Below, one piece after another: positions 8,815-17,584 of a stretch of 49,917 nucleotides of DNA (positions within the stretch are counted from its first letter, which is position 1; every line of letters begins with the position of its first letter). A program made the translations under genes and the position numbers. The DNA comes from Treponema sp. (GTDB lineage: Bacteria; Spirochaetota; Spirochaetia; Treponematales; Breznakiellaceae). The notes beneath the pieces are model-generated. The model worked only from the letters and a program-made list of their open reading frames with translations, ran no database searches and was not told the DNA's origin. The stretch spans positions 1-49,917 of the forward strand of contig JAIRSU010000026.1 in NCBI GenBank assembly GCA_031255285.1. Direction: 5' to 3'.

Positions 8815-9783
8815 ATGAGTGAGAAATCATTTGTCTCATTTTTGTCGATCAAGAACATCAGAAACATCATAGTGATTGCAGTTCTGGTTATCATTATTCT
8901 CATTGCCAACCCTGTTACGATAATCGGAGCGAGCAGCCGCGGAGTACGATTGTTTCTTGGCGCGGCAGGCGACGAAACTCTGCAACCCGGATTGCAGTTT
9001 CATGCGCCGCTTATTGGGAAAATCAAGATTTACAGCATTGAGCCGAAACAGGTTGATATAAAAATACCTGTCGGCGCAAACGGTGCAATATCCAGAGACA
9101 ACCAGACTTTAGGTTTTGTGGGAACGGTCTTTTGGACTTTTGACCAAGCACGAATCCCTGAAATAGCAAAGGGCTATAGCGAAGAAGGCTTGCGGCAAAT
9201 CATCAACGATAACGTTGTAGTGAGTCTGAAGACCATCATCGGCAACTACAGTATATTTGACGTCGCCAATCAGCAGGACGAAATCAGTAAGCGCGCCTTT
9301 ACTTACCTGACCGAGAAAACTTCTCAATATCCAGTGAAGATAACCCAACTCAATATCTCGAATTGGGATTGGTCCGAGCAATTCGACGCACAGATTGAGG
9401 AGACTATGAAAATCAGCCAGCAAGTCAGGAAAGCGGAACAAGAACTACTGGTCGTGGAACAGGAGACGCAGCGTCAAATCAAAGAGGCAAATGCTAAACG
9501 GGACGCCCAAATAGCGCTTGCGGAAGGCGAGAAACGAAAAATCGAACTTGAAGCCGAAGCGCGGCTCATTGCGGCGCAAAAAGATGCGGAAGCTAAGATT
9601 GCCGAAGGACAAGGTATTGCCGAGTACAACAGGCTCGTTGCTGTGAATCAAGCTATAGAAATGCGTCTCCGTGAACTTGAAATACAAAAAATCCGCGCCG
9701 AAAAGTGGGACGGCAGGGAGATTCCCGAAACTGTTCCTTTTGGTGTGGATATTCAGGGGACACTGAGCCAAATGTCAAGGTAA
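8815..9783 (+). CDS. SPFH/prohibitin-family membrane protein
   Basis: A 322-residue protein with an N-terminal membrane segment (about 16-36), an SPFH/Band 7 domain (about 37-200) and a long charged helical region (about 205-300, rich in Glu, Ala, Lys and Arg) that should form a coiled coil. Family members build large membrane-attached rings or scaffolds and often influence membrane-protein quality control; the client here is unknown. A strong AGGAGG site lies 5 nt before the ATG. No FtsH or NfeD gene is adjacent. The gene seems monocistronic, since aroDE has its own promoter 60 bp downstream. Confidence 0.88.
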   Translation: MSEKSFVSFLSIKNIRNIIVIAVLVIIILIANPVTIIGASSRGVRLFLGAAGDETLQPGLQFHAPLIGKIKIYSIEPKQVDIKIPVGANGAISRDNQTLGFVGTVFWTFDQARIPEIAKGYSEEGLRQIINDNVVVSLKTIIGNYSIFDVANQQDEISKRAFTYLTEKTSQYPVKITQLNISNWDWSEQFDAQIEETMKISQQVRKAEQELLVVEQETQRQIKEANAKRDAQIALAEGEKRKIELEAEARLIAAQKDAEAKIAEGQGIAEYNRLVAVNQAIEMRLRELEIQKIRAEKWDGREIPETVPFGVDIQGTLSQMSR

Positions 9784-9842
9784 ACGCAGGCTCCAGGGAA
9801 ACCCTCGAAGTAATGTCTAATTGCTGGAGATATTCACCTGAA

Positions 9843-9871
9843 TTGCCAGAAGACATTGAATATGGTATAAT
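9843..9871 (+). promoter_or_regulatory. Promoter of aroDE, predicted leaderless
   Basis: TTGCCA (9843-9848), 17-bp spacer, consensus TATAAT (9866-9871). Only 7 bp separate the -10 box from the ATG at 9879, so transcription should begin at or within 1 nt of the start codon. Confidence 0.75.
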
Positions 9872-9878
9872 AATAAAT

Positions 9879-11387
9879 ATGGCTAAAATATGTCTTTGTT
9901 TAACAGGCTCCACGCTCCAGAGGGATATTGAAGTTCTTGAGAAATACCGAAAATTCGTGGACATTGTGGAATTGCGGGCGGATTACCTTACACCTGATGA
10001 AAGACTACTTGTCCGTAGGTTTCCTGAGATGGCGGGGATACCCTGTATCTTAACGGTGCGCCGCGAGATAGACGGCGGACTATTCCACGGCGGCGAATGG
10101 TCGAGAATCAAACTTATTTCAATGGGGCTTGCCTTTGCCGAAGCGGATAGGCGCCGCAATTTCGCCTATGTTGACCTTGAAAACGACCTATCCGTGCCAG
10201 GCATCGAAGAGGCAGCGCGGACTTTCGGAACCAGAATCATTCGTTCTTACCATAACATGAACGGTACAGACGATGGTATAACGGAAATTCTCCGCAAGAG
10301 CAAACGTATAGGCGATGAAATAGTGAAAGTCGCAGTAGCCCCTCGCTCTCTCGACGACGTAGTAAAAATATTCAGGTCAGCGAGAGAGACGGAAGATTTG
10401 GAGAAGATCATCATCGGTATAGGGGAATTCGGTTTATGCACACGAGTGCTTGCCGATAGACTTGGCTCGCAGATAACCTATACTTCGGTAAAAGGAGAGT
10501 CCAATATGCCGATGGCCGCACTTGGGCAGCTCGACCCCAAGGAACTGTCGGAATTCTATCGTTTCAAAAGCATTAACGAAGGGACTACAATATTCGGCAT
10601 CGCTGGTTTTCCGCTCAAGGTAACTTTAAGCCCTTCCTTCTTCAACGCCACATTCGGTACCGAGAGCATTAACGCCATTTACCTTCCCTTTCCCGTAGTT
10701 TCTATTGGGGCATTCATGCGCCTCGCCGATGAAATCGGGCTTAAAGGGGCGTCCATTACGGTCCCCTACAAAGAAGCGGTTGTATCCTATCTCGCGCAAA
10801 AGTCGGATCATGTAAGGTTGACAGGCGCGTGCAACACTATTGTGCGCGAGGAAGATGGGTGGCATGGGTATAATACCGACGCCATGGGTTTCTCGAATTC
10901 CCTGCTCAATTTTCTTGGTACGAAGGACTTGAAGGGTAAGAGAATCACCATAGTCGGTGCGGGCGGCGTGGCTCACGCCGTGGCGGAAGAGGTGCACCGA
11001 TTTAGGGGTAAGGCGTTGATTCTCAACCGCACACCCATACGCGCCCGCGAACTTGCCGAGACTTTCGACTTCAAGTGGGCGGCTCTCGACACCGTGGGTT
11101 TCGCACGTATGGAGAAATACAATGACATTATTATTCAGACAACATCTGTAGGTATGGACAGTCAGATTGACAGCGACCCTATCGAGATGTACAAATTCTC
11201 AGGCAAGGAAACGGTCATGGATGTAATCTACTATCCACAACAGACTAAATGCCTCAAGCGGGCGGCCGCGGCCGGATGTAGAGTGATCGGCGGCTATGAT
11301 ATGTTCATCCGTCAGGCTCAGGAGCAGTTTCGATTCTTCACAAAGCAAGAACTATCCACACAGGCGGCGCCGAATAGAACGCCTTGA
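9879..11387 (+). CDS. aroDE: Bifunctional 3-dehydroquinate dehydratase / shikimate dehydrogenase
   Basis: Two consecutive steps of the shikimate pathway in one 502-residue protein. The N-terminal type I dehydroquinase (about 1-220) has EYRKFVDIVELRADYL-like strand 2, SYHN and the Schiff-base lysine in EIVKVAVAP. The C-terminal shikimate dehydrogenase (about 235-490) has GASITVPYKEA with the catalytic lysine, GACNTIV, GYNTDAMGF and the NADP loop VGAGGVAHAVA. The reading frame is open further upstream to 9705, but that part overlaps the SPFH gene and contains the promoter. ATG 9879 is chosen because it begins the conserved MAKICLCLTG and lies 7 bp after a consensus -10 box. AroDE fusions are known in some bacteria and in plants. 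rpiA follows within 30 bp and is probably co-transcribed. Confidence 0.93.
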   Translation: MAKICLCLTGSTLQRDIEVLEKYRKFVDIVELRADYLTPDERLLVRRFPEMAGIPCILTVRREIDGGLFHGGEWSRIKLISMGLAFAEADRRRNFAYVDLENDLSVPGIEEAARTFGTRIIRSYHNMNGTDDGITEILRKSKRIGDEIVKVAVAPRSLDDVVKIFRSARETEDLEKIIIGIGEFGLCTRVLADRLGSQITYTSVKGESNMPMAALGQLDPKELSEFYRFKSINEGTTIFGIAGFPLKVTLSPSFFNATFGTESINAIYLPFPVVSIGAFMRLADEIGLKGASITVPYKEAVVSYLAQKSDHVRLTGACNTIVREEDGWHGYNTDAMGFSNSLLNFLGTKDLKGKRITIVGAGGVAHAVAEEVHRFRGKALILNRTPIRARELAETFDFKWAALDTVGFARMEKYNDIIIQTTSVGMDSQIDSDPIEMYKFSGKETVMDVIYYPQQTKCLKRAAAAGCRVIGGYDMFIRQAQEQFRFFTKQELSTQAAPNRTP

Positions 11388-11416
11388 ATCACACCGTTAT
11401 AATAAGGAGGATGGTT

Positions 11417-12136
11417 TTGGAACAGTCGGAAATGAAAGAGAATGCGGGCAAGGCGGCCGTGGACGCCTTAATAAGGGACGGAGTGAAAGTTGGACTTGGT
11501 ACAGGATCAACCGCTATCACTGTAGTTCAGTACATCGGGCTATTGTTAGCGCAGGGAAAACTGAAGAACATAAGCGCAGTAACCACTAGTCTTCAGACCG
11601 AAATGGAGTGTGAAAAATGGAACATTCCCACGTATTCGCTGAACTCACGACATATAGGCGGGAGTCTTGATGTTGCCATAGACGGTGCGGACCAAATAGA
11701 TAGCCATCATTTCTGTGTGAAAGGCGGAGGCGGCGCTCTGCTCATGGAAAAGATAGTTGCCTATTCGTCTACGATATTTGCTCTTGTGGTAGATGAAACG
11801 AAACTTGTAGAGCATTTAGGATTGACCTTTCCTGTCGCTGTAGAAGTGATACCATCAGCTCGCGTTTCCGTATGCAAAGCCTTGGACCGATTACAAGGCA
11901 AAGGGGTCGTCCGCCTCGCTGTCCGCAAAGCAGGTCCAGTCATTACAGACCACGGCAATATCATACTAGATACACTCTTTCAACAGCCAATATATCCGGC
12001 TGTTATGGAAGAAGAAATCAACTGCATACCCGGAGTTATGGAAAACGGACTGTTCGCCAAAAAAGGTCCCCATGTTTTCGTAGCAAGGGCAGACGGAACC
12101 GTGGAAGCGCGGGACTATCCCCCACAGCAGAGCTAA
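11417..12136 (+). CDS. rpiA: Ribose-5-phosphate isomerase A
   Basis: Interconverts ribose-5-phosphate and ribulose-5-phosphate in the pentose phosphate pathway. The 239-residue protein has GLGTGSTA (phosphate binding), DVAIDGADQID with the active-site acid, and VKGGGGALLMEKIVA. The start is set by AAGGAGG at 11404-11410, 6 nt before TTG 11417. The ATG at 11411 directly abuts that site and is too close, and the TTG at 11384 overlaps the aroDE stop. So the probable start is TTG. It lies 29 bp after aroDE and probably shares its transcript. Confidence 0.9.
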   Translation: MEQSEMKENAGKAAVDALIRDGVKVGLGTGSTAITVVQYIGLLLAQGKLKNISAVTTSLQTEMECEKWNIPTYSLNSRHIGGSLDVAIDGADQIDSHHFCVKGGGGALLMEKIVAYSSTIFALVVDETKLVEHLGLTFPVAVEVIPSARVSVCKALDRLQGKGVVRLAVRKAGPVITDHGNIILDTLFQQPIYPAVMEEEINCIPGVMENGLFAKKGPHVFVARADGTVEARDYPPQQS

Positions 12137-12183
12137 ACTTGATCCACGAAAGCAAAGGTAATCACGAAGAAATCTTCACATAG

Positions 12184-12212
12184 CAGGGCTTGCCCTGTGG
12201 TTGTTTATTTTA
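12184..12212 (+). terminator. Weak terminator after rpiA
   Basis: CAGGG/CCCTG stem (12184-12197) with a 4-base loop, followed by a T-rich stretch TGGTTGTTTATTTT. It would end the aroDE-rpiA transcript. Confidence 0.45.
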
Positions 12213-12286
12213 GGGAAAATAACTTATAGATTTATACAGGAATTGGCGCCTATTATTTGTCATAATTTATCTAAAAGAGGAAGCAA

Positions 12287-13960
12287 ATGATAAGACCTTC
12301 TTACCTTAAATGGCGCTTTTGGGCGCTGTTTGTTATGGCGGCGGTGCTTGTACTGTTCACTTCGTGCAACAAGAAAGGCGAAAATGCGGCCGCAAGTGGG
12401 GACCCTGATTATCCCATCAACATTTCTATCTTTTCTATGGCCGCAGCTCAACAGCCCCCAGCCGACAACAAAATCTACAAATGGATAGAGAACAACCTCC
12501 ATGTTACCTTTACATGGGACATCCTTGTAGGCGAAAAAGATCAGAAAATCGGCGTTATGATCGCCAGCGGCGATTATCCTGATCTTCTTGAAGTTGACAG
12601 CGATAAATTCTATGAAGCTGGTGCGCTCACTCCGCTTGACGACCTTATCGACAAATATGCGCCCCGTCTCAAAAAGCATTATGCAGAAGCGTGGGAGAAG
12701 ATGAAAGCCGAAGACGGTAAAGTTTACGTCCTGCCTGTCTGGGGCGTTATGAGCGGCGTTGACCACAGTGCGTGGTATGGAGATTCGGCGCTCTGGGTAC
12801 AGAAGGAAGTCTTAAAGGAATTCGGATACCCAAAAGTCAAAACAGTAGATGAATATTTCGACCTCCTCATCAAATATAAGGAAAGATATCCTACAATAGA
12901 TGATATGCCGACCATCGGGTTCACTATTCTGACCTATGATTGGCGCTCGTTCTGCCTTATAAATCCGCCGAACTTCCTTGCGGGCTATCCCAACGACGGT
13001 AACGGAACAGTCGACCCTGTTACCCACGAATACAAGGTTTTCCTGTATCAAGATATCTCCAAACGCTGGTTCAAGAAATTAAATGAAATGAACACGGCCG
13101 GTCTTATAGACCGTTCCTGTTTCGTGGACAACTACGATCAGTATTTGGCGAAAATTTCATCAGGGCGGGTATTGGGTTTCCATGACCAGGCATGGCAGTT
13201 CCAGAACGCGGAAGCTACTCTGGCAAACCAAGGGATGTACAACCGTACCTACGCTCCGCTTCCCATCGTGTTTGACGAATCTATCCGTCCGCGCTATCGC
13301 AACCGCAAGCTTCCCAACGTGGGGCAAGGCATCGGCATCAGCGTCAAGGCAAAAGACCCAGTGCGTATCATCAGGTTCTTGGACGCCCAGCTCGCAGACG
13401 ACGTGCAAAAGGTAATCGGCTATTATGGTATTTTGGGTGAGGATTATCAGTTGGATGAAGACGGAATTCCGTACCGTACGGAAACCCAACGGCTACAGCA
13501 AGAGGATGGGGTATGGATACTCCACAACCAAGCCGCGCTGTGGCGAAACCATGCGCCGAAAATAGAAGGTTCATACGACGACGGGCTTCCTTCCAACATT
13601 GCAGACATATTTGGGGAGCGCGAGGCGCTTATGAAAGCCGAAGACAAAGAGCTGTGGACCGCCTACGGGGTCGAGAGTCATGCGGGACTCATGGACCCAG
13701 ATCCACCGCCGAATCCGGTATGGTTTCCCACATGGCAAATCAATACCCCAGACGGCTCCGAAGCGCAAATGGCATGGCAAAAAGCCGAAGAACTCTATCG
13801 TAAATACCTTCCGCGTATTATTATGGGAAGACCAGATAGATTCGAAGATTTGTGGCAGGAATACCTCAACGAGCTTAGTCAAGTGGGGCTTGAAAAATAT
13901 GAAGCTTTCTACCAGAATGCGGTCAATGAACGTATACGGAAATGGAGTCCGAAAAGTTGA
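12287..13960 (+). CDS. Oligosaccharide ABC transporter solute-binding lipoprotein
   Basis: Large (557 residues) family 1-type extracellular solute-binding protein of the LipO/LplA group, which binds complex plant oligosaccharides. The signal peptide ends in the lipobox LFTSC (Cys about 27), so the protein is a membrane-anchored lipoprotein. A GAGGAAG ribosome-binding site precedes the ATG. It is followed by two permease genes of the matching class and by two GH10 genes, so the likely ligands are xylo-oligosaccharides released outside the cell. The ATPase is not encoded here, as is usual for this transporter class, which borrows a shared MsmK-like ATPase. Confidence 0.88.
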   Translation: MIRPSYLKWRFWALFVMAAVLVLFTSCNKKGENAAASGDPDYPINISIFSMAAAQQPPADNKIYKWIENNLHVTFTWDILVGEKDQKIGVMIASGDYPDLLEVDSDKFYEAGALTPLDDLIDKYAPRLKKHYAEAWEKMKAEDGKVYVLPVWGVMSGVDHSAWYGDSALWVQKEVLKEFGYPKVKTVDEYFDLLIKYKERYPTIDDMPTIGFTILTYDWRSFCLINPPNFLAGYPNDGNGTVDPVTHEYKVFLYQDISKRWFKKLNEMNTAGLIDRSCFVDNYDQYLAKISSGRVLGFHDQAWQFQNAEATLANQGMYNRTYAPLPIVFDESIRPRYRNRKLPNVGQGIGISVKAKDPVRIIRFLDAQLADDVQKVIGYYGILGEDYQLDEDGIPYRTETQRLQQEDGVWILHNQAALWRNHAPKIEGSYDDGLPSNIADIFGEREALMKAEDKELWTAYGVESHAGLMDPDPPPNPVWFPTWQINTPDGSEAQMAWQKAEELYRKYLPRIIMGRPDRFEDLWQEYLNELSQVGLEKYEAFYQNAVNERIRKWSPKS

Positions 13961-14895
13961 TAGAAGGAAGATCTCTTAATCGGGAAAAGACCTTCGGCGA
14001 GAAGCTGTTTTTCCAAAGACAGCTTCTCGTTATGTCTCTGCCCCTGATTCTTTACTTGATTCTGTTTTCTTACGTTCCGGTCTGGGGATGGACCATGGCG
14101 TTTCAGAACTACAAACCCGCCCGTGACTTCTTCAGCCAAGAATGGGTGGGTATGAAGTGGTTTATATTCCTCTTCACCGACAAGGGTTTTCTGCGCGTAC
14201 TGCGGAATACCGTTGCAATGAGTTTCATCAATATGGCGCTTGGGTACATTACCGCTATTGTGTTTGCACTTTTGCTTAATGAACTAAAAAGCGTCAGGTT
14301 CAAACGAGTGATTCAGACCGTTTCCTATCTGCCCCACTTCCTATCGTGGATTATCGTTACTGGACTGGTAGCGACTATGCTTTCTGTTGAAAACGGAGCT
14401 ATCAACGATTTCCTTATGGCGCTTCGCATCATTAAAGAACCTATTCTGTTTTTAAGCGAGCCAAAGTACTTCTGGGGAATTGTAGGTTTCACTTACGTGT
14501 GGAAAGAAGTCGGATGGAATACCATCATCTACCTTGCGGCAATTGCGGGTATAGACCCGGCGCTTTATGAAGCCGCTCAGATAGACGGGTGCAGCCGGTA
14601 TCAGAAGATGTGGTTCATTACCTTGCCGGGCATACGGTCGACCATCATCATTATGATGATAATGAGCATAGGGCACATCCTTGACGCGGGTTTTGAATTG
14701 CAATACCTCCTCAAGAATGGGCTTATACAAGACGTCGCGGAAACTATAGACATATATGTCATAAAGTACGGTATTGAGAACTTCAACTATTCACTCGCTA
14801 CAGCCGCAGGTATGTTTAAGAACGTGGTCAACATAAGCCTCATTTTCATAGCGAACAACCTGGCCAAACGCTTTGGAGAGGATAGGCTGATTTAG
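13942..14895 (+). CDS. Sugar ABC transporter permease (LplB type)
   Basis: Inner-membrane permease of 317 residues with about six membrane helices and the ABC-contact loop YEAAQIDGCSRYQKMWFITLPGI (EAA motif). The sequence VWGWTMAFQNYKPARDF near the N-terminus is typical of the LplB/YtcP group. The start overlaps the end of the binding-protein gene by 19 bp, suggesting translational coupling; the TTG at 13957 is an alternative. It forms a heterodimer with the next gene product. Confidence 0.88.
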   Translation: MESEKLIEGRSLNREKTFGEKLFFQRQLLVMSLPLILYLILFSYVPVWGWTMAFQNYKPARDFFSQEWVGMKWFIFLFTDKGFLRVLRNTVAMSFINMALGYITAIVFALLLNELKSVRFKRVIQTVSYLPHFLSWIIVTGLVATMLSVENGAINDFLMALRIIKEPILFLSEPKYFWGIVGFTYVWKEVGWNTIIYLAAIAGIDPALYEAAQIDGCSRYQKMWFITLPGIRSTIIIMMIMSIGHILDAGFELQYLLKNGLIQDVAETIDIYVIKYGIENFNYSLATAAGMFKNVVNISLIFIANNLAKRFGEDRLI

Positions 14896-14931
14896 CCGCC
14901 TGCATCCTACTCCCATAATACAGGAGAAAAA

Positions 14932-15843
14932 ATGAACTATTACACGGCGTCCAGACTTGAAGAAAAAGTCTTTACCATAGTCAACGTTCTTATTATGCTT
15001 ATTATCGGGGCGATGACTCTCTACCCGTTTTGGAACACCATCGCTGTTTCGTTTAACAACGCCACTGACACCACGCGGGGCGGTATTACGCTTTGGCCTC
15101 GCGTATTCAGTACACAAAACTACAAGGCGGTTTTTTCGTCAGGAACCATCTACCATGCCTTCTACATATCGGTACTTCGCACCGTCATACAGACCGTTAC
15201 CGGCGTATTCTTCACGAGTATGCTCGCTTTCGCCTTAAGTCGCAAGGAGTTCGTTCTGCGTAAGCCCTTCACCATTATTATCGTCGTGTCCATGTACATC
15301 AATGCAGGGTTGATCCCCGCGTACTTCCTGATGCGGTCCTTGCATCTCATCAACACTTTTTGGGTTTACGTGGTACCGGGCATGATAAGCGCATTTAACT
15401 TTGTGGTTATCAGAACCTATATGAACAGCCTGCCGGAAAGCATCATCGAATCCGCGCGTATTGACGGATGCGGGGACTTCGTCATATTTCTGCGGATAAT
15501 TCTGCCTTTGTGCTTACCGGTTCTGGCGACTATAGCGTTGTTCGTGGCCGTGGGCGCATGGAACTCTTGGTTCGATACAATGATTTATAATTCAGGACGC
15601 GCCAATCTTCATACCTTGCAGTACAAGTTGATGGAATACTTACAATCGAGTCAGAGTCAGGCGAAGAGCGCGGCGGCTATCGGCGCAATGGGCATGAATC
15701 AGGATGCGGCGAACAGCATGGTAACACCGGTAAGTATACGCGCCGCAATCACAGTGGTCGCGGCGGCGCCGATTTTGGTAGTCTACCCTTTCCTGCAACG
15801 CTACTTTGTAGTCGGCTTGAATGTGGGCGGCGTGAAGGAATAG
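14932..15843 (+). CDS. Sugar ABC transporter permease (LplC type)
   Basis: Second permease of the same importer, 303 residues and about six membrane helices. The EAA loop is IIESARIDGCGDFVIFLRIILPL. The C-terminus ends in VVGLNVGGVKE, common in this family. An AGGAG ribosome-binding site precedes ATG 14932, 36 bp after the first permease gene. A palindromic tandem array and an imperfect palindrome separate it from the xylanase gene. Confidence 0.88.
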   Translation: MNYYTASRLEEKVFTIVNVLIMLIIGAMTLYPFWNTIAVSFNNATDTTRGGITLWPRVFSTQNYKAVFSSGTIYHAFYISVLRTVIQTVTGVFFTSMLAFALSRKEFVLRKPFTIIIVVSMYINAGLIPAYFLMRSLHLINTFWVYVVPGMISAFNFVVIRTYMNSLPESIIESARIDGCGDFVIFLRIILPLCLPVLATIALFVAVGAWNSWFDTMIYNSGRANLHTLQYKLMEYLQSSQSQAKSAAAIGAMGMNQDAANSMVTPVSIRAAITVVAAAPILVVYPFLQRYFVVGLNVGGVKE

Positions 15844-15851
15844 ATTGACTT

Positions 15852-15872
15852 TTGGATATAGGCTATGTCCAA
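15852..15872. promoter_or_regulatory. Imperfect palindrome before the xylanase genes
   Basis: TTGGATATAG and CTATGTCCAA are arranged around a central G at 15862 (9 of 10 positions complementary, one T-G). It starts 8 bp after the permease stop codon. It may be a repressor site or an RNA stem within the operon; there is no T-run. Confidence 0.4.
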
Positions 15873-15886
15873 TATTAGGTAAGTTT

Positions 15887-15980
15887 ATATCAGAGGTATG
15901 ATACGGTACTATATCAGAGGTATGATACGGTACTATATCAGAGGTATGATACGGTCTATATCAGGGGTCTGATACGGTCT
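15887..15980. repeat. Tandem array, 4 units of 23-24 bp with internal inverted repeat
   Basis: Units start at 15887, 15911, 15935 and 15958. The core ATATCAGAGGTATGATACGG contains TATCA and TGATA arms around a 6-base loop. In the last unit the loop changes (GAGGTA to GGGGTC) while the arms stay intact, which suggests selection on the pairing. The array lies 43 bp after the permease gene and ends 26 bp before the xylanase ATG, inside an apparent operon. Confidence 0.93.
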
Positions 15981-16006
15981 ATGTTTTCATTAAAGAGGAG
16001 AGAAAC

Positions 16007-17536
16007 ATGAAACAATTTTTAACCATTGTTATGGTATTGTCGGCGGCGGCGGTATTTGCTCAAGCAGGCAACGTTACGGTAATTGATACCAATTTCGAGA
16101 ATGGTCTGGCTGGGTGGGGACCCCGTGGAGACAACAGACAAGGTTTGGAAAAACTCGAAATTACGAATGCGGTGAAACACGGAGGCGCGTCAGCCCTGCG
16201 CATATTCAATCGTACCCATGAATGGCAAGGCGCGACACACAAGCTTGCTGCAAACGCGGTAGGCGATATGTTCAGCGTGGAGGCGTGGCTCTACTACAAA
16301 GATGGTCCCGCGAAGATAACCTTTGTCTTCAGTACCCAAAAGACTTCATCAAGCGGACAGGCGTATCAAAACGTCTTGCAAGCGCAGGCGAATAAGGGTG
16401 AATGGACACAGATTAAGGGTGAGTTCACGGTCGCCAAGGACCCAACCATCACTGATGTGCAGGTCTACTTTGAGACGCCCAAGAATGATACCGTTGAATT
16501 CTATATCGACGATGTCAAATTTGTGAAACTCGACCCATCGTTGCGTCCCAAAGCTGAGGTGAATATTCCGAATCTACGCGACAAGGTACCGTTTGACATA
16601 GGTGCTGCGGTTAGTGTGGATGATATCGATTTTTCATCAGAGTGGGCGCAGTTGCTTATGAAGCACTTTTCTATCATCGTGGCGGGCAACGAGATGAAAC
16701 GAGACACGGTAGAGCCGTCCGAAGGTACGTACAACTGGGGTCCAGCGGACAAGATTGTAGATTTTGCCATGAATACCGGAAACCGCGTGAGATGGCATAC
16801 GCTTGTATGGCACAGTCAAAACCCTAGCTGGCTTTTCAGAGGTGCGGGCGCGTCTAAGGCAGGACTTGACCAACGGATGAAGACTTACATCCAGACTGTT
16901 ATGAGAAAATACAGGGGCGATGTGGATTCTTACGACGTAGTTAACGAAGTGTTAGATGAAACCGGTAAACTCCGCAATTCCGAATGGCTCAGGATCATCG
17001 GACCTGAATACATAGACAATGCTTTCCGTTACGCAAGAGAAGCTGACCCCAGGGCACAGTTGGTTATAAACGACTACAACTTGGCGTCCAATCCCCAGAA
17101 GCGGCAAGGTATGTACGACTTGGTGAAAGGCTTGAAAGCCCGCGGCGTACCTGTAGACGCTATTGGAATGCAAATGCACATAGATATAAGAAACCCGTCT
17201 GTGAATGCGATAAGAGAAACCATTGAGCTGTTTGCCTCTTTAGGCGTCAAAGTACTTGTTACGGAAATGGATATGTCCATCTATACAAGCGACTCCGAGT
17301 CGAAAAAAGCGGTTACGCCTGCTATTCTCCAGGAGCAAGCGACTCGTTACCGCGCTATCTTTGATGTGTTCAGAGAGCAGTACCAAAAGAAGAACCTCGA
17401 CGTGGTAGTTATCTGGGGAACAAGCGACAACTTGAGCTGGAAAAACGATTTCCCGGTACCAGGACGTACGGACGCGCCGTTGTTGTTTGACTCGAAGCTC
17501 AAGCGCAAGCCCGCGTTTGACGCAATAGTGAGGTAG
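16007..17536 (+). CDS. Secreted endo-1,4-beta-xylanase, CBM + GH10
   Basis: A 509-residue secreted enzyme that cuts xylan chains. A signal peptide (cleavage near AVFA-QA, about residue 19) is followed by a CBM22/CBM4_9-like carbohydrate-binding module (about 25-175, NFENGLAGWGPRG at its start) and a GH10 barrel (about 190-509). The acid/base is Glu314 in DVVNEVLDE and the nucleophile is Glu420 in VLVTEMDMS. RWHTLVWHSQNP is the conserved strand 3 and VVIWGTSDNLSW strand 8. AGAGGAG precedes the ATG. It follows the oligosaccharide importer genes and should generate their substrate. Confidence 0.93.
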   Translation: MKQFLTIVMVLSAAAVFAQAGNVTVIDTNFENGLAGWGPRGDNRQGLEKLEITNAVKHGGASALRIFNRTHEWQGATHKLAANAVGDMFSVEAWLYYKDGPAKITFVFSTQKTSSSGQAYQNVLQAQANKGEWTQIKGEFTVAKDPTITDVQVYFETPKNDTVEFYIDDVKFVKLDPSLRPKAEVNIPNLRDKVPFDIGAAVSVDDIDFSSEWAQLLMKHFSIIVAGNEMKRDTVEPSEGTYNWGPADKIVDFAMNTGNRVRWHTLVWHSQNPSWLFRGAGASKAGLDQRMKTYIQTVMRKYRGDVDSYDVVNEVLDETGKLRNSEWLRIIGPEYIDNAFRYAREADPRAQLVINDYNLASNPQKRQGMYDLVKGLKARGVPVDAIGMQMHIDIRNPSVNAIRETIELFASLGVKVLVTEMDMSIYTSDSESKKAVTPAILQEQATRYRAIFDVFREQYQKKNLDVVVIWGTSDNLSWKNDFPVPGRTDAPLLFDSKLKRKPAFDAIVR

Positions 17537-17537
17537 C

Positions 17538-17569
17538 GAGAAACAGGGCTGCTATTAGCTCTGTTTCTC
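17538..17569. other. Hairpin between the two GH10 genes
   Basis: GAGAAACAG (17538-17546) pairs with CTGTTTCTC (17561-17569), and an inner GCT/AGC extends the stem. It sits just after the first xylanase stop, with no T-run and the next ribosome-binding site immediately after. An RNA-stability or processing stem is more likely than a terminator. Confidence 0.55.
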
Positions 17570-17584
17570 AAAAAGAGAGGAACA

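Noticed and set aside
9705-9878. N-terminal extension of AroDE
   Set aside because: It overlaps the SPFH gene in another frame and contains the aroDE promoter.
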